A DNA stretch of 64,000 bases from Nocardia rhamnosiphila NBRC 108938 (lineage in GTDB: Bacteria > Actinomycetota > Actinomycetes > Mycobacteriales > Mycobacteriaceae), in contig NZ_JOAJ01000001.1 in NCBI RefSeq assembly GCF_000720425.1, positions 992,001 to 1,056,000 on the forward strand. Reading direction: 5' to 3'. Under the pieces are notes generated by a model. The model did not search any database. It was not told the DNA's origin and was given only the letters and a program-made list of their open reading frames with translations. The first letter of the stretch is position 1; every line of letters begins with the position of its first letter. The position numbers and the translations under genes were made by a program. Positions 59,099 through 64,000 of the stretch are shown here, in pieces.

Positions 59099-60340
59099 TC
59101 AGCGCCGTCCCCGGAAGGTCCGGCGTAGATCGCTGGTCCATTGCTCGGGGATTTCCCAGGGTATGAAGTGGCCGCCGCGGTCGTGGACGGTGAGGTTGAC
59201 GTGGTTGTACCACTCCGCGCGGTCTCCGGCGCGGAAGTGTTCGACGCGTTGGGCGGTACCGATGCCGGGTGGGTTCTCGTAGCCGACGAAGGTGATGCCG
59301 GTGGGGGCCTGCACGACCGGGAGGCGATCGTGGGAAGGCGTCCAGGGGTACCGGTTGTGGTTGGCGTAGAGACGTATCGAGGTACCGATGGTGTTGGTGG
59401 CCCAGTAGATCGTGGCGTGCGTGAACAGATCGTCTCTACTGAATACGGTTTCGATATCGCCGCCGTTGTCGCTCCATTTGTACCAACGTTCCAGGATCCA
59501 TGCGAGCATGCCCGCCGGGGAATCGGATAGGCCGTGGGCGAGGGTGCTGGGGGCGAGGAGGTGGGCGGCCAGGTGGACGGCGAAACGTCTGTCCAGCTCC
59601 GTGATTCGTGCGCGTACCTCCTCGGGAAGGCTGTGCGGAATCGGTAGCCCGCCGCTGAAGTCCCAGGCGCGATCGCCGTTGAACAGGGTAAGTTTCAGTC
59701 CGGATCCGATGTGGATGGCGTACAACTCGTCGGCGTACTTGTGGCCGAGTTGTGCGGTGACCAGCGCACCCACGTCGCAGCCGGCGGCTCCGTACTTCTC
59801 GTGGCCCAGTACCTCGGTCATGAGCGTGTGCCAGAGGTCGGCGACCTTCCAGAAGTTCAGATCCGGGCGGTTCGTCAGCGGGCCGGAGAACCCGAAACCG
59901 GGAAACGAAGGCACGATCACGTCGAACGCCTCGGCCGGATCGCCGTCGTGCGCCCCCGGGTCCGCGAGTAGGTCGACGACCTTGGACCAGTGCCAGAACG
60001 TCCAGGGCCAGCCGTGTGTCAGGATCAGCGGTGTCGGGTTCGGCCCGACGCCGGGTCTGCGCATGAAATGTATCGGCACCTCGTCGATGTCGACCATGTA
60101 ATGCTGGTAGCGGTTGATCTCGGCTTCGGCCGCACGCCAGTCGTATTCGTCGCGCCAGTGGTCGATGAGCTCCTCGAGATAGCTGCGGGGCACGCCGTAA
60201 TACCAGTCCTCGTTGCCGGCATCTTCGGGCAGCCGAGTGCGCTCGAGGCGCTGCCGCAGGTCGGTGAGCACACTGTCGGGGATGTGAATCTTCGTCGGCC
60301 TCGAGGGGAACGATCGGGTCCCGCGGGTTCCGTCGCTCAT
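59099..60340 (-). CDS. Epoxide hydrolase (EHN-type alpha/beta hydrolase)
   Basis: A 413-residue epoxide hydrolase. The N-terminal EHN domain (IPDSVLTDLRQRLERTRLPED, WYYGVPRSYLEELIDHWRDEYDWR) is diagnostic. The alpha/beta part has ILTHGWPWTFWHW (oxyanion region), the nucleophile aspartate in GAAGCDVGALV, and the late His in DRGGHFIPWE. It opens epoxides to diols; actinomycete relatives act on diverse xenobiotics. ATG 60340 follows AAGGAGG. It is divergent from a MarR gene, with an operator-like repeat between, so MarR probably controls it. Confidence 0.9.
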   Translation of the reverse strand: MSDGTRGTRSFPSRPTKIHIPDSVLTDLRQRLERTRLPEDAGNEDWYYGVPRSYLEELIDHWRDEYDWRAAEAEINRYQHYMVDIDEVPIHFMRRPGVGPNPTPLILTHGWPWTFWHWSKVVDLLADPGAHDGDPAEAFDVIVPSFPGFGFSGPLTNRPDLNFWKVADLWHTLMTEVLGHEKYGAAGCDVGALVTAQLGHKYADELYAIHIGSGLKLTLFNGDRAWDFSGGLPIPHSLPEEVRARITELDRRFAVHLAAHLLAPSTLAHGLSDSPAGMLAWILERWYKWSDNGGDIETVFSRDDLFTHATIYWATNTIGTSIRLYANHNRYPWTPSHDRLPVVQAPTGITFVGYENPPGIGTAQRVEHFRAGDRAEWYNHVNLTVHDRGGHFIPWEIPEQWTSDLRRTFRGRR

Positions 60341-60372
60341 CTTGCCTCCTTCACGCGTGGCGTCGACTTTAC

Positions 60373-60416
60373 ATAAGCAACTTATTTAAGCAAATTTCAT
60401 AAGTCCCGGATATACT
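60373..60416. promoter_or_regulatory. MarR-type operator and leaderless promoter of the MarR gene
   Basis: ATAAG (60373-60377) and CTTAT (60381-60385) form a palindrome, and a further ATAAG lies at 60399-60403. On the plus strand TATACT (60411-60416) is a near-consensus -10, seven bases before GTG 60424, giving a leaderless message. The AT-rich region separates the epoxide hydrolase and MarR genes. Confidence 0.6.
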
Positions 60417-60423
60417 CGCTCGG

Positions 60424-60852
60424 GTGGACGATATCGACGTGGACGCCTTCGCGGCGGCAATCGAGGACTTCAACCGCGTCTACATCCGTATCCCGGTGCG
60501 GGAGAAGCTGCCTTTCACCACGCTGTCGGTGCTCGACACCCTGGCGCACAGCGGCCCGGCGCGACTGACCGAGCTGACCCGGACCGAACAGCTGACCCAA
60601 CCGGGCATCACTCAACTCATCGCGCGCCTGGAGCGCGACGGGCTGGTACTGCGCCGTCCCGACCCCGACGATGGACGGGCCGTAATCGTGCACCTCACCG
60701 ACGCCGGCCGACAGGTGCGCCGGACCCGCCATGACGACCGGGTCCGGTACCTGGCGCCGATGATCTCCGAACTGAGCGCCGCCCACCGCCGGGCACTCGC
60801 CGCCGCCTTGCCCGCCCTCGCCCGGCTGGCCCGGTTGGAGCGCGAGCGCTGA
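60424..60852 (+). CDS. MarR-family regulator
   Basis: A 142-residue MarR protein. The winged helix has LPFTTLSVLDTLAHSGPARLTELTRTEQLTQPGITQLIARLERDGLVLRRPDPDDGRAVIVHLTDAGR (read in parts). It would dimerise through the terminal helices and repress the divergent epoxide hydrolase gene until an effector binds, as family members do. The GTG 60424 start has no ribosome site but a strong -10 (TATACT) at leaderless spacing. Confidence 0.9.
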   Translation: MDDIDVDAFAAAIEDFNRVYIRIPVREKLPFTTLSVLDTLAHSGPARLTELTRTEQLTQPGITQLIARLERDGLVLRRPDPDDGRAVIVHLTDAGRQVRRTRHDDRVRYLAPMISELSAAHRRALAAALPALARLARLERER

Positions 60853-60877
60853 TCCCCGGGCTCGGCTCCGAGAAGTG

Positions 60878-60904
60878 CACGGCCGCGGCAGTTCCGCGAC
60901 CGTG
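60878..60904. terminator. Hairpin between convergent MarR and NmrA-like genes
   Basis: CACGG-c-CGCGG pairs with CCGCG-a-CCGTG around CAGTT, with one mismatch in the stem. It lies between the stops at 60852 and 60940. Confidence 0.5.
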
Positions 60905-60939
60905 TGCCGGCCTTCCCCATCGCATCGCTTCGTACGGCT

Positions 60940-61758
60940 TTACCTGAACGCTTCGATATTGCGTTCGGCCCAGTCGGCGAAGGCGCGCGGTGGCCGCCCC
61001 AGCAGTCGCTCGATATCGGGGCCGACCCGCTGTTCGGCTTCCGTGGGCGTGCCGAGTACGCCGAGCGTCGCTTCGACCACCGGCTCGGGCATGTACTCCG
61101 CCATGCGGTCTCGCGCCTGGGCACGGCTCAGTTCGGTGAACCGCACCGGTTCGCCCAGCAGATTCGCGATCACGCCGGCCTGCTGTCGGGGTGTGATCGC
61201 CACGGGCCCCGTGAGCGTATAGGTGTTTCCCCCGTGTCCCGGTTCACGCAGGGCGAGGGCGGCGACCGCGGCGATATCGTCCGGATCGACGGCCGGAAGG
61301 CCGATATCGCCGAAGGGAGCGGCGACTTCCCGGCGGGTATGGACGCTGTGTGCCCACTGCAGCGCATTGGAGTCGAAATTCCCCGGCCGCAGCACGGTCC
61401 AGTCCAGGCCCGACTGCCGGATCGCGTGCTCCAGATGAGGGGAGTGGCGCTGGGTGCCGACCCCCTGCGACGACAGCAGTACCACCCGCCGGACTCCGGC
61501 CCGGCGTACCACCTCGACGACGGCGTCGATATCGCCGGCTGCCAGGAAATCCGCTGCGGTGAGCAGGAACAGCGAGTCCGCGCCTCGCAACGTGTCCTCG
61601 ATACTCGCAGGGGTGATCAGGTCGGCCTGCCGGAAGTGGACTCCGGCCGGTACCTCTGCTTTCTTCCGTGAGACGGCGGTGACCTGTTCCCCGGCCCCGG
61701 CCAAGGCCTCCACCAGGGGCCGGCCGACATTCCCTGTTGCTCCTGTAACCACGATCAT
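60940..61758 (-). CDS. NmrA-like NAD(P)-binding protein
   Basis: A 272-residue atypical SDR of the NmrA/QOR2-like group. MIVVTGATGNVGRPLVEALAG is the nucleotide motif. RRVVLLSSQGVG and LRPGNFDSNALQW follow, with YTLTGPVAITPRQQAGVIANLLG later. Relatives are NAD(P)H:quinone reductases or redox sensors; no catalytic Tyr-Lys pair is clear. It is divergent from an HxlR regulator, a common layout for thiol- or electrophile-responsive reductases. Confidence 0.87.
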   Translation of the reverse strand: MIVVTGATGNVGRPLVEALAGAGEQVTAVSRKKAEVPAGVHFRQADLITPASIEDTLRGADSLFLLTAADFLAAGDIDAVVEVVRRAGVRRVVLLSSQGVGTQRHSPHLEHAIRQSGLDWTVLRPGNFDSNALQWAHSVHTRREVAAPFGDIGLPAVDPDDIAAVAALALREPGHGGNTYTLTGPVAITPRQQAGVIANLLGEPVRFTELSRAQARDRMAEYMPEPVVEATLGVLGTPTEAEQRVGPDIERLLGRPPRAFADWAERNIEAFR

Positions 61759-61802
61759 CTCGTAACTCCCGTTCTCGACTGGCCTTTCGGACGATCCGAC
61801 GG

Positions 61803-61838
61803 TACTTTCCAGTGACTAGTAGGTACCTAGGGGAAAGT
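61803..61838. promoter_or_regulatory. HxlR-type operator between divergent genes
   Basis: ACTTTCC (61803-61809 region) and GGAAAGT (61832-61838) are inverted arms, with TAGGTACCTA between them as a second palindrome. The site lies between the NmrA-like start (61758) and the HxlR start (61848), as expected for autoregulation. Confidence 0.55.
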
Positions 61839-61847
61839 GAGGGAATT

Positions 61848-62225
61848 GTGATCGAGACCACACGCGAGGTGGATCCTGAACTCGCCTGTCCGATAGCCCC
61901 CGTCGTGGATATCGTGTTCAGCCGGTGGACCACGCCGATTCTCTGGACGCTCAACGAATTCGGCCGGCAACGATTCGTGGAGCTCGAGCGGCGGATCACC
62001 ACCATCACACCGAAGGTGATGACCCAGCGGCTGCGTCAACTCGAGCGGGACGGCCTCGTCGTGCGCACCTACTATGCAGGGGTCCCGCCGCGGGTCGACT
62101 ACGAGATCAGTGAACTGGGCCGGAGCTTGGCGCCGCTGTTCGCGACCCTGGCCGAGTGGTCGGTCAACCTGGACAAGGTCGAGGAAGCGCGACGGGCGTA
62201 TGACGCCCGGAAGAAGAGCGTCTAG
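61848..62225 (+). CDS. HxlR-family regulator
   Basis: A 125-residue winged-helix HxlR protein. The conserved N-terminal cysteine is in ELACPIAPVVDIVFSRWTTPILW (read in parts) and can sense electrophiles or disulfide stress in family members. MTQRLRQLERDGLVVRTYYAGVPPRVDYEISELGRSLAPLF is the wing region. GTG 61848 with AGTGAGGG upstream is chosen; GTG 61812 is in frame but overlaps the operator. It likely controls the NmrA-like gene. Confidence 0.9.
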   Translation: MIETTREVDPELACPIAPVVDIVFSRWTTPILWTLNEFGRQRFVELERRITTITPKVMTQRLRQLERDGLVVRTYYAGVPPRVDYEISELGRSLAPLFATLAEWSVNLDKVEEARRAYDARKKSV

Positions 62226-62490
62226 TCCCGGCTGGACGACTATCCGAAGGTCCGCTTCGTACCGGGACGGTGGCACTGCTACTTCGTCGGCCGTTGGGGC
62301 CTCGCTCGGAGCGGGCAGGGGACCGAAGCCCGGCCCGGCCTCGGATGGTGGGGGTAGGGGAGTGGTGCCACGTCGGCGCCCAGGCGTGTCGATGGCTACC
62401 GGCCATGCAGGTCCGCCCATCTCAACGCAGGAGCCAACGGCGCGGACCCAACCCCAACAGAGCTCCTTGTAGCATATTAAGAAGGATACG
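62226..62490. other. Intergenic region after the HxlR gene
   Basis: No gene is supported, though a short open stretch at ~62228-62300 (LDDYPKVRFVPGRWHCYF) could be the remnant of a coding sequence. No family is recognised. With 62515-62582 the gap to the next gene is ~430 bases. Confidence 0.4.
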
Positions 62491-62514
62491 TAGATATGCG
62501 CATCTACATATGTA
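62491..62514. repeat. Right copy of the 24-base sequence repeated at 58948
   Basis: TAGATATGCGCATCT, three bases, TATGTA. Here the core is a perfect TAGAT-N6-ATCTA inverted repeat, extendable by one base pair to GTAGAT/ATCTAC. The local sequence is AT-rich for this genome. Confidence 0.55.
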
Positions 62515-62582
62515 ATCCTTACTCATCGCTTACCTCCTGTCTCAAACCAACAACCCAAAAACCAACAACGGAAAGGGAAGGC

Positions 62583-62607
62583 CCGCCCGAGCTCCGCGCT
62601 CGGGCGG
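62583..62607 (-). terminator. Intrinsic-type terminator of the DUF1801 gene
   Basis: CCGCCCGAGC and GCTCGGGCGG pair perfectly around TCCGC. On the minus strand the downstream sequence is CT-rich and T-containing, ending with TTTTTGG. It is well placed after the stop at 62662. Confidence 0.65.
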
Positions 62608-62661
62608 CTGTCACGTCGACCGTGGCCCGCTGCCACGATGGGACAGCAGGCCACGGATAGT

Positions 62662-63135
62662 TCAGCCGACCGATTTGGCGAGCAGTTCGCCGATCCGGCT
62701 CTCGTCGGCCGGGGTGAGTCCGGTCAGCGCGAAGGCGGTCGGCCACAGGGCTCCGTCGTCCAGGTTGGCCGAGTCGTTGAAACCGAGGGTGGCGTAGCGG
62801 GCCTTGAACTTGGCCGCGCTCTGGAAGAAGCAGACGACCTTGCCGTCCTTGGCGTAGGCCGGCATGCCGTACCAGAGCTTCGGGGACAGCGCCGGTGCGC
62901 TGGCCTTGACGAGGGCGTGGATCCGTTCGGCCAGAGCGCGGTCGTTCTCCGACATCTCCGCGATCTTGGCGAGCACGTCGCCTTCGCCGTCGGCCTTGGC
63001 GGCGCGGGAGCCGCGGCGTGCCGCGGTCTTCAGCTCCTGCGCGTGCTCCTTCATCGCGGCCCGCTCCTCGGCGGAGAACGCGACGGTCGCGGTGTTCTTC
63101 GTGGCGGTGCGGGCAGTGTTCTTCTGCGTGGTCAT
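62662..63135 (-). CDS. DUF1801/iron-chaperone-like protein
   Basis: A 157-residue protein. The N-terminus is Lys/Thr/Ala-rich. The DUF1801 domain has APALSPKLWYGMPAYAKDGKVVCFFQSAAKFKARYATLGF (read in parts), the pattern of YdhG/frataxin-like proteins. Some have an iron-chaperone label; the real function is not shown. GGAGG precedes ATG 63135 at eight bases. The VOC gene lies 58 bases upstream on the same strand, forming a unit of two stress-type proteins. Confidence 0.85.
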   Translation of the reverse strand: MTTQKNTARTATKNTATVAFSAEERAAMKEHAQELKTAARRGSRAAKADGEGDVLAKIAEMSENDRALAERIHALVKASAPALSPKLWYGMPAYAKDGKVVCFFQSAAKFKARYATLGFNDSANLDDGALWPTAFALTGLTPADESRIGELLAKSVG

Positions 63136-63193
63136 TTCCGGTTCCTCCGTGAATGTGTCGGGCGGGGTGGGGCGAGGCGGCGAATGCGGCGGG

Positions 63194-63553
63194 TCAGCGG
63201 TCCTGGATGAGGCCCAGCACATTGCCGTCGATATCGGTGACGGTGGCGACCAGGCGGCCCGCGCCGACATCGCGGACGGGTTCGCGCACGGTGGCGCCCG
63301 CAGCGGTGACCGCGGCGAGTTTGGCCTCGATATCGGGTACGTGCCAGTACGCCACCGGGGTGGTCATACCCTGGGGACCGCCGCCGGGCACCAGTCCGAT
63401 GTGCTGGCCGCCGGTGTCGAAGCCGACGTAGTAGGTGCCCTTGGTCTGGGGCTGGATGCCGAGCAGTGCGGTGTACACCGCTTCGGCCTTCTCGAGATCG
63501 GAGACGGGGTGCAGCACGGTTTTGATCCCGAAGGTGGATTCGGCGGCGCTCAT
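63194..63553 (-). CDS. VOC-superfamily (glyoxalase-like) protein
   Basis: A 119-residue VOC-fold protein. FGIKTVLHPVSDLEKAEAVYTALLGIQP (in parts) and FDTGGQHIGLVPGGG start the two beta-alpha-beta-beta-beta units; VTDIDGNVLGLIQ ends them. Members bind a metal and act as isomerases, dioxygenases or resistance proteins. The metal ligands typical of glyoxalase I are partly present (His in HPVSD, Glu late unclear). GAGGAG precedes ATG 63553 at six bases. It is likely co-transcribed with the DUF1801 gene. Confidence 0.87.
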   Translation of the reverse strand: MSAAESTFGIKTVLHPVSDLEKAEAVYTALLGIQPQTKGTYYVGFDTGGQHIGLVPGGGPQGMTTPVAYWHVPDIEAKLAAVTAAGATVREPVRDVGAGRLVATVTDIDGNVLGLIQDR

Positions 63554-63777
63554 GGTCACTCCTCGTGGGTCGGTGTCGGTGTCGGTGTCGGTGGACACAG
63601 GGCCGGGGGCCGTCCCGGCATTCGGTCGGCGATTTCTCGGCCGGTCTGTTCGGTGCGCGTCCATGGCAATTACGTTATGGACGCGCGGCAGCCGGCACAT
63701 CCGTGCCGACTACGGAACGCACCACGGAGTGAGCACGTAACCGTGCCCCCGTAGCGGTGCGGGGCGGGTACGCGAAG

Positions 63778-64000
63778 ATGGGTGGTGTGTCGAAGCAGAA
63801 GGTCGCCGGCGGGATCTCGGACCGGGAAGCCGAAGTCCTGGCCCTGGTGGGGCAACATCGCAGCAATGCCGAGATAGCAGCGCAGCTGTTCATCTCGGTG
63901 CGGACGGTGGAAACACATGTGTCCTCGCTGTTGCGAAAGGCCGGCGTCCCCGACCGGCGGGCCCTGGCCGACCGGGCGGCCGATTTCGCGCCCGCCGGAC
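63778..64000 (+). CDS. LuxR-type regulator, N-terminal helix-turn-helix, cut by window edge
   Basis: The first ~74 codons encode a LuxR/FixJ-type DNA-binding domain at the protein start: ISDREAEVLALVGQHRSNAEIAAQLFISVRTVETHVSSLLRKAGV (read in parts). Placement at the N-terminus is typical of large actinobacterial regulators that continue into an ATPase/TPR region; the rest lies beyond the window. ATG 63778 and GTG 63787 are both in frame; neither has a strong ribosome site. Confidence 0.8.
   Translation, partial: MGGVSKQKVAGGISDREAEVLALVGQHRSNAEIAAQLFISVRTVETHVSSLLRKAGVPDRRALADRAADFAPAG

Noticed and set aside
62228..62300. Short open stretch after the HxlR gene as a transposase remnant
   Set aside because: No DDE motif or inverted terminal repeats; the similarity is too short to support.
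1..64000. tRNA, rRNA or CRISPR loci
   Set aside because: No conserved cloverleaf, rRNA block or regularly spaced repeat array was seen on reading; a dedicated scan was not possible.

Overview
The window reads as high-GC chromosomal DNA of a mycolic-acid actinomycete, most likely Nocardia or a close relative. The basis is the mycobacterial-type cholesterol oxidase ChoD, an antigen-85-type mycolyltransferase, a KstR-type operator, the LigC/Prim-PolC pair, a DUF2599 lipoprotein, and a cluster of Scr1-type regulators with DUF397 and DUF574-type methyltransferase partners. Genes are dense on both strands and often overlap by 4-14 bases. Many starts look leaderless, with TAnnnT placed 6-7 bases before the start codon. 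I found no rRNA, tRNA, CRISPR array or intact insertion sequence.

Layout. 1-12.5 kb holds a frameshifted ADP-ribosylglycohydrolase, a CoA-transferase/AtuA operon, divergent MpaB-type oxygenase and HpnE-like amine-oxidase-fold genes, a Tat-exported cholesterol oxidase, a two-domain acyl-CoA dehydrogenase behind a perfect KstR-type box, and a nitronate monooxygenase. The theme is lipid, sterol and terpenoid breakdown. 12.5-20 kb holds a secreted esterase, a GH3 glycosidase, a RibD-like reductase, a tandem pair of cell-wall hydrolases sharing a new N-terminal domain, and a proline-rich membrane protein. 20-34 kb holds regulators, a second CoA-transferase, an unusual SDR with a zinc-ribbon, an acyl-CoA dehydrogenase/TetR pair, Prim-PolC and LigC, a cold-shock protein, and a flotillin with a minimal NfeD-like partner.

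34-39.4 kb is the most intriguing part. It is a four-gene operon in which every junction is a 4-base ATGA overlap: a cysteine-desulfurase-like enzyme, an orphan protein ending in a heavy-metal-associated domain, a Y4yA-like PLP decarboxylase, and a cysteine-synthase-like enzyme fused to a rhodanese. A Fur/Zur-like palindrome lies in front of it. I infer a metal-responsive sulfur/amino-acid pathway of unknown product.

39.5-47 kb is a regulatory patch. Two Scr1-type XRE regulators, a DUF397 protein, a SAM methyltransferase and several small proteins are linked by a repeated promoter/operator sequence, which suggests one small regulon. 47-58.7 kb holds a PucR-like protein without its DNA-binding domain, a mycolyltransferase, a GMC dehydrogenase, a TetR/thioesterase pair, choD with a divergent TetR gene, an AI-2E-type permease, a transporter remnant and a Tat-exported GH1 enzyme. 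58.9-62.5 kb carries epoxide hydrolase/MarR and NmrA-like/HxlR divergent pairs, bracketed by two near-identical 24-base sequences. The right edge has a DUF1801/VOC pair and the start of a LuxR-type regulator.
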